Source: Leptospiraceae bacterium (GTDB lineage: Bacteria > Spirochaetota > Leptospiria > Leptospirales > Leptospiraceae). From it: DNA of 64,000 nt. Below are positions 1-9,495 of the stretch, piece after piece; position 1 is the stretch's first letter, and each line of letters opens with the position of its first letter. Below the pieces are notes generated by a model. The model saw only the letters and a program-made list of their open reading frames with translations. It ran no database searches and was not told where the DNA came from. Position numbers and translations under genes: made by a program. The stretch covers positions 482,001 through 546,000 of the forward strand of contig JADJSX010000006.1 of the NCBI GenBank assembly GCA_016711485.1, in the 5' to 3' direction.

Positions 1-2497
1 TTTCAAAGTTTTTGGGAGATTTTTCTAATTCAGCTAAAAATAAAAAAGAATTGAGGTAATAAGAGTTATTTTTCATCGTAAAATAATTAAATAAGGTAAA
101 TGTCCAAAATTCATTTCCTTTGCTGTTAAAACTAATTGGAAAAACACCGAACAATCCATCAGAGAAATAATAGAATGGAAATAATATAAGTCTACGTAAT
201 TCACTTTTATTATCCTTGATCTGATTTATTTCCCAATCAAAAATCCAAAATAAATTTGTACGCTCTTTCCAATGTGATTTGGATCGGTGGAAAAATGGTG
301 TTAACCACAGAGTGTAACTTTTCAGAAATTCTGATTTTACTTCTTCTTTATTTGGATTTCTGTAAATATTACTATTATAGTACCCTAAGATTGGCCAAAA
401 GAAAAAATTTGTATTAGCAGAATCTTCAGATCGGATACTTTTAAAATAGGATAACAGTGTGTAATTTATATTTGTTTCTGAACTTTCTCTGTTCGAAGTT
501 TTATGAATATAAAACGGTAAAATCCTATGACCTGATTTTACTTCCGAAGAATACCAATTTACTAAAGGCCAGACAATAGATTTTTCTTTCCAATTATTTT
601 CTTTATAGGATTCAGAGATAAATAAATTGATTAGGAATACTTTTTTTTCTGAAGTTTCCTCCTTTTGTTTTCCGTAAATGGGGAATAATACAAAGTATTC
701 TAATAAATCAGTTTGGTACCATACAAATAAGGGTGCTACGTATACTTTATCGTCTGAATTTTTGTCCCAACTAAACCAAGACAATGGAAGGAGTCTAATA
801 TGCCTTCTAGAGTCAGCGGCTTCGTAAGATAATAATCCGAATAACAAACTATAGCCGCTAAAGTTCAGAGACTCTTCTCTATTTACGGATCGTTTGCGTG
901 TAAGTTTTGGTTTGTTATCCGTTTGTTCCTCTTTAATTTTCTGCTCTAACGATAATTTTTTATTTTTTTCTTCTTCTAGTTCTTCATAACTTTTATTTCG
1001 ATTGAGCACATTTCTTAGAAACTTTGGTTTATCAATAGTTTGGCGGAAGGATATACTGGCTAAGTAATAAAAAACTGTTAAATCAGTATCAAAATACCAT
1101 TTGTCTTCCTTTTTCCCTAAACTAAGATTTGGATTTATTAATCCCGAATTTGATTTTGTAAACCAAATTAAGTTAAAATGATAATCATTTTCCTTGTCAT
1201 TGTAGTTTATATAAAATGGAAGTAGTAAAGTAAAATCTGTTTTCTCTGAATTAGCCCGCCAGTAAATCGGGAATATGGTTTGGAAATTCTCTTTTTTGGT
1301 ATAATCCTGGAGGGAAACCCAAGGTCCGAAAAAAAATGTAGAATTAATTGGATCCCATCTATTGTAGTAAAGTAAAAATGGAATAAATGTTTTTCCGTAG
1401 GAAGATGTTGGAGAACTTAAATCCTTATCAATAAGAAATAGGGGAATTCTAAAATAGTCTTCTTTTTTATAAAATACAAACGGTAAAACGGAAATGGCTT
1501 TTAATTCTCCATTTTCCGATTTCTCCCAGTGGAAAATGCTAAGTATCCTCTTGTAATCTCCTTCTCCTTGTTCATATGAAGAATAGTATAAGACTGGTAT
1601 TACAGGAAATCCCCATTTACTTTTATGAATATACTCTTTAAATCCACCACTATCTTCTTCTAAGTTTCTATAATAAAATAAAGTCCAATTTGTAATTTCA
1701 TGGTGACGTTCCCCTTTTGTAATTGGGTAAGAATAATTGGAATAATAAAATGGAAACAACGAAAAACCAAATTTAGTATTTGATTCTGACGGATTCTCCT
1801 TTTTATAATGTCCATAAATAGGAAATACGTAATGATATTTAGAATCTTCTAATTCTGTGTGGCGGATAATCGGTACAATGGGAAACCATAAACTATTTTC
1901 TCTTAGTTTATTATTAACTTTATAGGTTTCCGATATTTTTCCATGGAATAATGAAAAATGTTTTTCCTTAATATAATTATCTTTTGAATTTGATTCATAA
2001 AGATAATAATAAGTAGCCGGAAAAAGAATAAGGTTGGTTTCTTCTTTAGATTTGTTAGAAGTTTTGGAATAATAATAGAAGGGCAGGGTAGAGTTGTATA
2101 CTTGATTTGATTCTAAGTTATTTCCCCAAAATACTATTGGAAAAAAAGATCTATCTGTTTCTTTCTTTTCTTGTTTAAATGTATAGTTTATAAATCTAAA
2201 ATCTTTACGGTTGTCAATTTTACTCTCGAGCCGATTATAAAATGGAAAGAAATTGGTAGAATTGTATTTGGGATAATCAGTATAATCAAATAGATAAAGG
2301 ACTCTCACTCCATAGTGTTTATCCCAATTTTCAACTTCCCAAAAAATATTACTTGCAGAATATTTTTTACTTTTTTCACTTCCGTATACATCTACTTTCT
2401 CACCTTCATTTAAATCTTTCCAATCATTTGCTTGTAGACTAAACAGACAAATTAAATGAATAATGAAAAGAAAATATAGATTCTTTATAAAATGCAT
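1..2497 (-). CDS. Large secreted protein with recurring F-P-x-Y-Y aromatic motifs (3' end outside window)
   Basis: The minus strand is open for 832 codons from an ATG at 2497 to the window edge, without a stop, so the C-terminus is missing. Residues 1-22 form a signal peptide (MHFIKNLYFLFIIHLICLF, then SLQA before ND). The mature part repeats a short aromatic segment every 25-40 residues, of the type [LIV]-[FL]-P-[FIV]-[YF]-Y, for example TLPFYYYS, VFPIYGHY, LFPFYYSNY, IFPIYWRA, LLPFYINY, LFPIYGKQ and ILPFYIHK, each followed by a polar turn rich in K, E, N and S. A charged, coil-like stretch sits near residues 495-535. I do not recognise the family. Regular aromatic strands after a signal peptide suggest an outer-membrane or surface beta structure; that is inference. 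It lies 21 bp after the REC-PAS-PAS gene and is probably its operon partner. Confidence 0.8.
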   Translation of the reverse strand, partial: MHFIKNLYFLFIIHLICLFSLQANDWKDLNEGEKVDVYGSEKSKKYSASNIFWEVENWDKHYGVRVLYLFDYTDYPKYNSTNFFPFYNRLESKIDNRKDFRFINYTFKQEKKETDRSFFPIVFWGNNLESNQVYNSTLPFYYYSKTSNKSKEETNLILFPATYYYLYESNSKDNYIKEKHFSLFHGKISETYKVNNKLRENSLWFPIVPIIRHTELEDSKYHYVFPIYGHYKKENPSESNTKFGFSLFPFYYSNYSYPITKGERHHEITNWTLFYYRNLEEDSGGFKEYIHKSKWGFPVIPVLYYSSYEQGEGDYKRILSIFHWEKSENGELKAISVLPFVFYKKEDYFRIPLFLIDKDLSSPTSSYGKTFIPFLLYYNRWDPINSTFFFGPWVSLQDYTKKENFQTIFPIYWRANSEKTDFTLLLPFYINYNDKENDYHFNLIWFTKSNSGLINPNLSLGKKEDKWYFDTDLTVFYYLASISFRQTIDKPKFLRNVLNRNKSYEELEEEKNKKLSLEQKIKEEQTDNKPKLTRKRSVNREESLNFSGYSLLFGLLSYEAADSRRHIRLLPLSWFSWDKNSDDKVYVAPLFVWYQTDLLEYFVLFPIYGKQKEETSEKKVFLINLFISESYKENNWKEKSIVWPLVNWYSSEVKSGHRILPFYIHKTSNRESSETNINYTLLSYFKSIRSEDSANTNFFFWPILGYYNSNIYRNPNKEEVKSEFLKSYTLWLTPFFHRSKSHWKERTNLFWIFDWEINQIKDNKSELRRLILFPFYYFSDGLFGVFPISFNSKGNEFWTFTLFNYFTMKNNSYYLNSFLFLAELEKSPKNFE

Positions 2498-2518
2498 GTT
2501 GATTTATAATCTTTAAAA

Positions 2519-3874
2519 TTATTCTTTTTTCGTATTTTTCTCAAATAGTTTTGACTCAGATATATCGACTACCGTACAGACAACACGATCAATAGTTCTA
2601 TCTGGTGAATAAATCGCGTTAAATACCATGTAACCCCAAAATGCACCTCTATGTTTTGTATAAAGGAATGCCTCTGTTTGGAAACAATTAATTTCTCCAG
2701 ATTTTAATTTTTCGAAATTTTGACAAATATACCTTAATTCTTTCATGCCAATATAATCAGATACATTTAGCCAGTTCAAATCTTCTTTCGTGTAACCAGT
2801 CAAATGTTCTAATGTAGGATTTAGAGTCATTATTTTTGCATCCGTGTCAAGTATCGCAATCCCGAAATAGGGATTATTGCTGACCGCAATAAATTTTTCT
2901 CTAGAAATATGAGATATGTATTGTTGATTTTTTAACCAAGTAATATCTTTTACGCTATGTACAATTGTACCAAGACCTTTTTCGGATTCGTTGTATATGC
3001 CTCTACAGGATATATATCTCCAGATTCCGCTTTTATGTTTTAATCGAATTTCAATTTCGGAAACTATTCCCGATTTAGATGTAAGATCTCCAAAATAACT
3101 ATCCATTATTTTATAATCTTCAGGATGAATTAGCAGGGGAATAATTAAACTACCCATCTTAGATACATCTTCTTTATTGTATTCAAGTAATGCTGCAAAT
3201 TCTGCAATAGGTAGTATATAGGCAGATTCATTTGTTATATTTTGATAAAATACGATATCGCCCAATAAACGTTCTAATTTATTTGAGTTTTGGATTTGTT
3301 CTTTTAATTTGGATTCTGTATTCCCTTTTTTACGAATTGTGTCGGCTATATAGTTTAACCTTTCTATTATTCTACTGTATGATCTTTGGGGCAAATATTT
3401 ATTAGCCTTTTGAATGTTTTCTAATTCTAATTTTAAATTCTTTTTCTCTAGAATGTTACTCTGAATATAACGTAGACGAGCTAATTTTATATCTTTATTT
3501 TTTTCTTCTTTGTTTAATGCCGTTTGAATAGAAGTGTGGAGTTCTCTCGGGACAAATGGTTTCAAAAGATAACCAGACGGAGATGTTTCCAAAGCTTTTT
3601 TTAGGGTTCTATCATCTGAAAATGCAGTTAAATAAATAATCGGGATTCCTAAATTTTGGCGAATTTTATGAGCGGCTTCAATACCATTCATTTTACCACT
3701 CAAATGAATATCCATAAGTATTACTTCAGGTTTACTTTTAATTGCATTTTCGACAGCAGACTCTCCTGAATTTGAAATTCCTACAACTTGGTATCCATAA
3801 TTTAAAAGATTTTCTTGAATGTCGATTCCAACTAACGCTTCATCTTCTACTATCATCACTTGAACTGGTTTCAT
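2519..3874 (-). CDS. Response regulator with REC domain and two PAS domains
   Basis: A 451-residue protein. REC domain at 1-120 with the acidic pair E10/D11, phospho-acceptor D55 (LMDIHLSG), T83 and K105 (LLKPF), all present. After a helical linker (about 125-200) come two PAS-like domains (about 205-315 and 325-445) with the W-R-Y and F-W-G-Y type segments of PAS/PAC folds. There is no DNA-binding, kinase or cyclase output domain, so it probably relays by protein contact. The start is four bases after the stop of the histidine kinase upstream, so the two are surely co-transcribed and probably cognate. Orthodox catalytic residues suggest it accepts phosphate; the output is unknown. Confidence 0.9.
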   Translation of the reverse strand: MKPVQVMIVEDEALVGIDIQENLLNYGYQVVGISNSGESAVENAIKSKPEVILMDIHLSGKMNGIEAAHKIRQNLGIPIIYLTAFSDDRTLKKALETSPSGYLLKPFVPRELHTSIQTALNKEEKNKDIKLARLRYIQSNILEKKNLKLELENIQKANKYLPQRSYSRIIERLNYIADTIRKKGNTESKLKEQIQNSNKLERLLGDIVFYQNITNESAYILPIAEFAALLEYNKEDVSKMGSLIIPLLIHPEDYKIMDSYFGDLTSKSGIVSEIEIRLKHKSGIWRYISCRGIYNESEKGLGTIVHSVKDITWLKNQQYISHISREKFIAVSNNPYFGIAILDTDAKIMTLNPTLEHLTGYTKEDLNWLNVSDYIGMKELRYICQNFEKLKSGEINCFQTEAFLYTKHRGAFWGYMVFNAIYSPDRTIDRVVCTVVDISESKLFEKNTKKE

Positions 3875-3878
3875 ATTA

Positions 3879-5669
3879 TTAACCCTTATTATTTTCTTCT
3901 TGCATTGGAATTGAAATTTCGAATGTCAATCCAGAATCATTGTTTACTTTTATTAATCCCTTCATTTGTTTCGTCAATGTGTTGACTAACTTTAGTCCGA
4001 GAGATTTTACGTTGTCTATCTCGATTTCCTCTGGCAATCCAACTCCATCATCACTAACTTTTAAGGATAGTTTTTTTTCAGATTCACTTAGAATTTCTAT
4101 CTGAATTACCCCATTTTTATTTGCCGGAAATGCATATTTTAGTGAGTTGGAGACTAATTCATTTACAATAAGTCCAATATATATGGCAATATTAATGCTT
4201 ATAAATATATCTTTAGAATTTATTAGAAGGGAAATTTCTTGCGATTTATTTTCATGTAACATCAGTAGGTAATTGCCAATTAGCTTTAGATATTCTTTAA
4301 AGTTAATTTTACTTTGGTTTGGACTCAAATTTAGCATATCATGAATCAGTGCAATTGATTTTACCCTACCTATATTTTTTTGAAATATTTCGATTATATT
4401 TGGATCATCTAATTGATTTGATTGTAAACTAAGTAAACTCGAAATGATTTGGAGATTGTTTTTTACTCGGTGATGGATCTCTTTTAATAAAACTTCTTTT
4501 TCTTCTAAGGACGATTGTATTTTATTTTCAAACTGTTTGCGAGTGGTAATATCTATGCAGGATCCAATGAAACCAGTAAATTCTCCGCTTGAAATAATCA
4601 ATGGAATTCCTCTATCTAATATCCATCTATATTCTCCGTCATACCTTTTTAAACGGTATTCTATTTCAAAACTTTCTCGATTCTGAAATGCCGTTGAGTA
4701 AGTTGTCATACATGAATTTATATCCTCTGGATGTAAATATTCTGTCCAACCTAGTCCGATTTCTTCTTCCATTTTACGGCCTGTAAAATCTAACCACGGT
4801 TTATTAAAAAAATTACAAAGACTATCTCTTCCAGAAATCCAAATCATTACTGGTGCGTTATCCGCCATAGTTCTAAATCTTTCTTCACTCTCCAAAACTT
4901 TGTATTCTGCTAATTTTTTTTCTGTAATTTCTATTGCGGTTCCTACTAAGGCTTCAATTTCGTTTGTGAGATTATTTCGTATTGGAGCAATTCTATTTGT
5001 ATACCAAGATTTTTTTTCTCCAATTAGGCTCCCTAGTATTTCAAATTCTATAACTGTGCCCCGATGTAAACATTCCATAAGGTATAATTTTATTTTTTGT
5101 TCTTCCTCCTTAGTTACATATTTAAGAAAGTTAGTTCCAATAATGTCTTGGATTTTCAATTCAGAAATTGTATAATTAATGTAGGTAAAATTAAAATCTT
5201 TGTTTAAGGTATAAATAATATTTGGTGAACTTTCTACAAGGGAGCGCCATTTATCTTCAGAATGTATTAGATATTCTTCTCTTTTCATTCTATCCTTTTC
5301 GAGTTCAGAAATTTTTCTTTCTTTCCAAAATAAATCTGTCACATCATCAGAAGTGTAAAGGATTTGAGTTACGTCCCCTTCTTTATCCCATAGCGGGTAA
5401 AAGGAAAATTGAAACCAATATTCTTTTTCACCGATTTGAATTAATTTTTTTCGAAGTATTTCTTCTCCATCTAAAGCAGACTGAAAACTTTCAGAAAAAA
5501 AGGGGAGTAGGTTTGGAGCAATGTAATCATTGATAAAAATTTCTTTTGATAGAGGAATACCATACAAATTCAAGAATGATTTCGAAATCGTATTGTTAAA
5601 ATACGATACTTTCCAATCTGGAGATAGAATTAATCTAACTTGTTCTGTAGGCTGATAGAGAAGACTCAT
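3879..5669 (-). CDS. PAS-domain sensor histidine kinase of the HisKA_2/HWE-like type
   Basis: A 596-residue kinase with no clear membrane segment, so probably cytosolic. Three PAS domains (about 10-115, 140-255 and 262-380; the third ends in the PAC-like SCIDITTRKQFE) precede a HisKA_2-type dimerisation helix with the phospho-acceptor in LLKEIHHRVKNNLQ (H399/H400). The ATPase domain follows, with the N box NELVSNSLKYAF, G1 box DDGVGLP and GLKLV. This kinase class usually pairs with stand-alone REC proteins, which fits the REC-PAS-PAS gene four bases downstream. It is the first gene of a three-gene minus-strand unit; its promoter must lie in 5670-5909, shared divergently with msrB. Confidence 0.92.
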   Translation of the reverse strand: MSLLYQPTEQVRLILSPDWKVSYFNNTISKSFLNLYGIPLSKEIFINDYIAPNLLPFFSESFQSALDGEEILRKKLIQIGEKEYWFQFSFYPLWDKEGDVTQILYTSDDVTDLFWKERKISELEKDRMKREEYLIHSEDKWRSLVESSPNIIYTLNKDFNFTYINYTISELKIQDIIGTNFLKYVTKEEEQKIKLYLMECLHRGTVIEFEILGSLIGEKKSWYTNRIAPIRNNLTNEIEALVGTAIEITEKKLAEYKVLESEERFRTMADNAPVMIWISGRDSLCNFFNKPWLDFTGRKMEEEIGLGWTEYLHPEDINSCMTTYSTAFQNRESFEIEYRLKRYDGEYRWILDRGIPLIISSGEFTGFIGSCIDITTRKQFENKIQSSLEEKEVLLKEIHHRVKNNLQIISSLLSLQSNQLDDPNIIEIFQKNIGRVKSIALIHDMLNLSPNQSKINFKEYLKLIGNYLLMLHENKSQEISLLINSKDIFISINIAIYIGLIVNELVSNSLKYAFPANKNGVIQIEILSESEKKLSLKVSDDGVGLPEEIEIDNVKSLGLKLVNTLTKQMKGLIKVNNDSGLTFEISIPMQEENNKG

Positions 5670-5909
5670 ATAATCCTTTAGTGAAAAATAAATTTGAGAT
5701 AAGTTTACTATTTATTTCACTTGGATTCTTTTCGTTTATGAATTTCTTACTCCTTATCTCAACTATAAAAATTTACTTTGTCAAATTCTTTTTAAATATT
5801 TATATATTTTATTCTTTATTTGATAACGAGTAACCGCAAAAATTCCATTTGTAGTTTTCCAATCTTTTTATTGCATTTTCGTAAACTATTTAGAATTAGT
5901 CTATTTAAT

Positions 5910-6302
5910 ATGGAAAAAATAATTAAAACCGAGGAAGAGTGGAAAACATTACTTTCTCCGCAAGCCTATCAAGTTCTTCGTAAACACGGAACCGAAAGAG
6001 CATTTTCTGGAGAATACAATGATAATCATTCAGAAGGCAAATATTATTGTGCTGGATGCGGGCATTTGCTTTTTGATTCAAAGGCAAAGTTTGATTCTGG
6101 AACGGGATGGCCGAGTTTTTATGAAGCTATCGCGGCGGATTCATTGGAAACAACGACAGATAAAAGTTTCTTTATGACTCGAACGGAAGTTCATTGTGCA
6201 AAATGTGACGGACATTTGGGGCATGTTTTTCCAGATGGACCGGCACCTACAGGTCTTCGGTATTGTATGAATTCTGTTTCTTTAAAATTTCAAAATGAAT
6301 AA
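5910..6302 (+). CDS. msrB: Peptide-methionine (R)-S-oxide reductase MsrB
   Basis: A 130-residue MsrB. It reduces methionine-R-sulfoxide in proteins, using thioredoxin. The sequence shows the two zinc CxxC pairs (CAGC and CAKC), the substrate motif SGTGWPSF, the GHVFPDGP segment and the catalytic cysteine in RYCMNS near the C-terminus. An in-frame ATG at 5820 would add 30 residues that match nothing in the family and read as translated AT-rich DNA, so I start at 5910, where the protein begins MEKIIKTEEEW, the usual MsrB N-terminus. It stands alone, divergent from the kinase operon and convergent with the ABC-F gene, with a strong inverted repeat between their ends. Confidence 0.96.
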   Translation: MEKIIKTEEEWKTLLSPQAYQVLRKHGTERAFSGEYNDNHSEGKYYCAGCGHLLFDSKAKFDSGTGWPSFYEAIAADSLETTTDKSFFMTRTEVHCAKCDGHLGHVFPDGPAPTGLRYCMNSVSLKFQNE

Positions 6303-6327
6303 ATTAGATTGATTTATAGTTTTTGAT

Positions 6328-6367
6328 TCAAATTATGAATACTTTCCAACGAGTATTCATAATTTGA
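6328..6367. terminator. Inverted repeat between convergent msrB and ABC-F gene
   Basis: Arms 6329-6343 (caaattatgaatact) and 6352-6366 are perfect reverse complements, and one more T-A pair extends the stem to 16 bp around an 8-base loop. It sits exactly between two convergent stops (6302 and 6378), as a bidirectional terminator would. Neither side has a clean U-run, so factor-independent termination is only likely, not shown. Confidence 0.6.
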
Positions 6368-6377
6368 TAATTACCCA

Positions 6378-8258
6378 TTAACCGCCGAGTTCTTCCCATC
6401 TTTTAAACTTAATTTCTATTTGTTTTTCCAATTCTTGTAGTTTTGAACTTATAGATTCTACTTTTTTAAAATCTGAATGAAATGAAATTAAATCCGCTTG
6501 GATTTTTTCTTTTTCCTTTTCTAAATTTTCTATTTCTTTTTCTAAGGATTTTAACTCTTTTTCTTCTTTGAAAGATAGTTTTTTTACTTCCGGCTTATCG
6601 GGAGTTTGCGTAGAAACTACTTGGATCGGCTCGGATGAAATTTTCGGTTTTTGTTTGGATTCTGCTTTTTGTTGGCTTAGATATTCTGTATAGGTTCCTG
6701 AAAAAAGATTGATATTTCCCTTTCCATCGAAAATCAATAAATGGTCGGCTACTCTATCCATAAAATATCTATCGTGAGATACCGTTAAAACACACCCAGG
6801 AAATTCGAGTAAAAATTCTTCTAATATTGAAAGAGTTTTTATATCGAAATCATTTGTAGGTTCATCTAATATTAAAAAGTTAGGGTTATGCATGAGTATC
6901 TGCACCAGATACAATCGACGTTTTTCACCGCCTGAAAGTTTTTCAATTGGACTTGATTGCATTTTGGATGGAAACTGAAATCTTTCTAACATGAGACCTG
7001 CACTCAGGCGATTTCCATCTTCGAGTAATATGTATTCACCTGCTGTTTTTTGAATGTATTCTAAAACACGCATAGATTGTTTTAGTTCCATATTGTTTTG
7101 GTCAAAATAACCAAACTTTGTATTGATTCCAGGACTTACCGATCCTGAGTCAGGTGTAAGTTTTCCTGTTAATATATTTAGTAGGGTAGATTTTCCGGCA
7201 CCGTTAGGTCCAACGATGCCTAATCTTTCGTAGTGTTTAAATGTATAACTAAATTTTTCTATGAGAGTACGATCATTAAACGCTTTTGCAATATTATTGA
7301 TTTCTAATATTTTTTTCCCAACTTTTTTCGGATCTACTTTAAAGGTGAATGTTTCTTGTTCTGGAAGTTTTTCGCGGTGAATGACGCCAATAATTTTATC
7401 AGTTCGAGCTTTTTGTTTTGTTCCGCGTGCTTTCGGTTGACGTCTCAGCCATTCAAGTTCTACCCTTAAAAAACTCTGCGCTTTTGCTTCTTTTCTGGCA
7501 GCAGAATCATCCATCTCTACTTTTTTCTCAAGGTAGTAGTTATAATTTCCTTCAAAGAGTGTGGATTGAGGTAAGGCAATTTCTAAAATTTTATCAACAA
7601 CTAAATCCAGAAAATATCGATCGTGTGTAACTAGAAGAAGTGCTTTATCCATTTTGATAAGATAGTTTTCTAACCATAGAATTGTTTCCACATCCAAGTG
7701 GTTGGTTGGTTCATCTAGTATTAATAGGTTGGCATCATCTATAAGTGTTTGGACTAATTCCACTTTTTTTAACATACCGCCTGAAAGTTCCGACATACGA
7801 CGATTTAACCCTGAAATACCAAGTTCATTCAGTATTGACTTTATTTGATCTTCGTATTCCCAAGCATTCGCAATATCCATTTCTTCCATTATGTCATGAA
7901 ATTCTTTTTCTAAACTTTCGCTGGAATCTGTTTCCATTTTTTCTGAAATTTCTTCGTAACGTTTAACAAGTGTTAGTGCTTTACTTTTTCCTTTGAATAT
8001 ATGTTCTAAAATTGTATCTTCAGGATTAAACGGTGGATTTTGTTCGAGGGAAGAAATTTTCAAAACACGATTTTTATAAATTGCACCGCCATCGGTTTCT
8101 TCAAAGCCTTTTACCATTTTCAGGAATGTAGATTTACCGGAACCATTTACACCGATGATTGCGATTTTTTCGCCTTCGTTTAGTCCGAATGTCAATTCAC
8201 GAAAAAGTTCTTTTTCGCCTGCTTTTTTGGAGAGTTTGTCAATAGATAGTAAGTTCAT
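6378..8258 (-). CDS. ABC-F family ATPase (Uup/EttA-like, two ATPase domains, C-terminal coiled coil)
   Basis: A 626-residue soluble protein with two ABC ATPase domains and no membrane segments. First domain: Walker A GVNGSGKST, signature LSGGM, Walker B LLILDEPTNHLD. Second domain: GPNGAGKST, LSGGEKRR and FLILDEPTNDFD. The inter-domain linker carries the basic segment LRRQPKARGTKQKARTDK typical of ABC-F proteins. A strongly charged coiled coil ends the protein, as in Uup. ABC-F proteins act on ribosomes (translation factors or antibiotic protection) rather than as transporters. The open frame extends to 8375, but residues 1-39 of that form are encoded by a palindromic intergenic element; MNLLSIDKLSK at 8258 is the natural start. 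Confidence 0.93.
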   Translation of the reverse strand: MNLLSIDKLSKKAGEKELFRELTFGLNEGEKIAIIGVNGSGKSTFLKMVKGFEETDGGAIYKNRVLKISSLEQNPPFNPEDTILEHIFKGKSKALTLVKRYEEISEKMETDSSESLEKEFHDIMEEMDIANAWEYEDQIKSILNELGISGLNRRMSELSGGMLKKVELVQTLIDDANLLILDEPTNHLDVETILWLENYLIKMDKALLLVTHDRYFLDLVVDKILEIALPQSTLFEGNYNYYLEKKVEMDDSAARKEAKAQSFLRVELEWLRRQPKARGTKQKARTDKIIGVIHREKLPEQETFTFKVDPKKVGKKILEINNIAKAFNDRTLIEKFSYTFKHYERLGIVGPNGAGKSTLLNILTGKLTPDSGSVSPGINTKFGYFDQNNMELKQSMRVLEYIQKTAGEYILLEDGNRLSAGLMLERFQFPSKMQSSPIEKLSGGEKRRLYLVQILMHNPNFLILDEPTNDFDIKTLSILEEFLLEFPGCVLTVSHDRYFMDRVADHLLIFDGKGNINLFSGTYTEYLSQQKAESKQKPKISSEPIQVVSTQTPDKPEVKKLSFKEEKELKSLEKEIENLEKEKEKIQADLISFHSDFKKVESISSKLQELEKQIEIKFKRWEELGG

Positions 8259-8330
8259 AGTTTTGTAATTGATTTTATATTTTGTGGTTTCTGTTATCAG
8301 TTTATAGAATGTGTTAGTGATCGATCCGGC

Positions 8331-8360
8331 GTCAAAAAATTTCGTATGAAATTTTTTGAC
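8331..8360. repeat. Perfect 13-bp inverted repeat in the ABC-F leader
   Basis: gtcaaaaaatttc and gaaattttttgac flank a four-base loop (gtat). It lies about 70 bases upstream of the ABC-F start, between it and the divergent patatin gene. It could be an RNA hairpin in the ABC-F leader or a symmetrical operator; sequence alone does not decide. Confidence 0.6.
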
Positions 8361-8372
8361 GATAGGTGAGAG

Positions 8373-8450
8373 CACGGCGGCGTGTTGCGAAATGTAGGGA
8401 ATGCATATATGCGTTCCTTACGACGAATATGTCGCCGCAACACCCAATAT
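8373..8450. repeat. Imperfect inverted repeat, GC-richer than surroundings
   Basis: An arm containing gtgttgcg (left) faces cgcaacac (right), with a near-palindromic centre ggaatgcatatatgcgttcc. The GC-rich arms contrast with the AT-rich neighbourhood. It looks like an intergenic repeat unit of the small palindromic kind rather than a gene. No further copy was seen in this window. Confidence 0.45.
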
Positions 8451-8538
8451 CCTATTTGTCATAATCGTATGCAAGAGAGTAATGACAATCTTTATTCCTT
8501 TACAATCAAGTCCTTTTCTGTGAACTTGGCGAAGAACT

Positions 8539-9495
8539 ATGAAAACAAAATCTAAGAAAAAAAAACTTACAAATACAATTGATAAAAAAATACAAGGTAT
8601 AAAAAAGCCAACTTATGAAGTAAGTCTTGCGATTGCGGGAGGAGGTTGTAAAGCGCTCTACGCAATGGGTGTGGGTTATAAACTTAGAAAATGGGGAATA
8701 CGCTTAAAAGAAATTTCCGGAGTAAGTGCGGGAGCCGCTATGGCTCTTGGTATTCTTTCTGAGTCGGAAGATGAAACTATTGAATATTTGGCTGAGCTTA
8801 CTAAAAGAACTAGTTCTAATTTTCAATTGACAAGTTTATTTCAGGGTAAGAGTCCTTTTCCGCACGAAAATATTTATCGTAGATTAATCCGACACGGACT
8901 GAATCTGGAAAAAATTAGAAAGTCTAAAGTCAAAATTTACATTGGAACTGTTCAAGCTATACCTAAAAAATCTGGTCTTAATCATTTTTGGGATATTGCT
9001 AAATTAGTAACAGAGACTACTCGTGCTTACCTTCTCGATGAAATAGATAAGGAACAAGGAATTCCATGTAGTAGGGTTAGTAAAATTATGGAAAGATGGA
9101 ATATGGTTCCTATAGTGTATACAAATAAGGATTTAAAATCAGCAGAAGTTATTGAAAGTATCATTTTAAACTCTTCTTCTATTCCGCCTGTCGTATCTTT
9201 TCAGAACAATAATAGAGTTTATTTTTTGGACGGAGGTTTAACAAATAATTTACTTTTAGAAAAATTCTCCAAAAAATCAAAAAAAATAGGTGTTTACTAT
9301 GAAGAAACTACTATTTTTGGAAAAGACCGTTCCCTATTGGAAAATACTTTTTTAATAAAACCTAGTCGTCGTCTGCCTATTACTTCTTTTGATTATACGG
9401 ATCCGACTGGGGTGAAAGAGTGTTTTGAAATGGGAAAAGAAGATGTCGAAAAATTAAAACCTGAAATTCTAAAATTTTGTAGGATAAATGAATGA
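8539..9495 (+). CDS. Patatin-like phospholipase
   Basis: A 318-residue protein of the patatin fold. The oxyanion segment AGGGCKALYAMGVG, nucleophile elbow GVSAG and the DGG motif (FLDGGLTNN) with the dyad aspartate are all visible, so a Ser-Asp acyl hydrolase is expected, acting on phospholipids or other acyl esters. No signal peptide is seen; the N-terminus is lysine-rich (KTKSKKKKL), which may favour contact with acidic membranes. Its stop overlaps the pdxJ start by four bases (ATGA), so the two are translationally coupled, although no metabolic link is obvious. Confidence 0.92.
   Translation: MKTKSKKKKLTNTIDKKIQGIKKPTYEVSLAIAGGGCKALYAMGVGYKLRKWGIRLKEISGVSAGAAMALGILSESEDETIEYLAELTKRTSSNFQLTSLFQGKSPFPHENIYRRLIRHGLNLEKIRKSKVKIYIGTVQAIPKKSGLNHFWDIAKLVTETTRAYLLDEIDKEQGIPCSRVSKIMERWNMVPIVYTNKDLKSAEVIESIILNSSSIPPVVSFQNNNRVYFLDGGLTNNLLLEKFSKKSKKIGVYYEETTIFGKDRSLLENTFLIKPSRRLPITSFDYTDPTGVKECFEMGKEDVEKLKPEILKFCRINE

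Noticed and set aside
5820..5909. 30-residue N-terminal extension of MsrB
   Set aside because: No family support and AT-rich non-coding look; ATG at 5910 gives the standard enzyme.
8259..8375. 39-residue N-terminal extension of the ABC-F protein
   Set aside because: Encoded by a palindromic intergenic element; ABC-F proteins begin at MNLLSID-like sequence.
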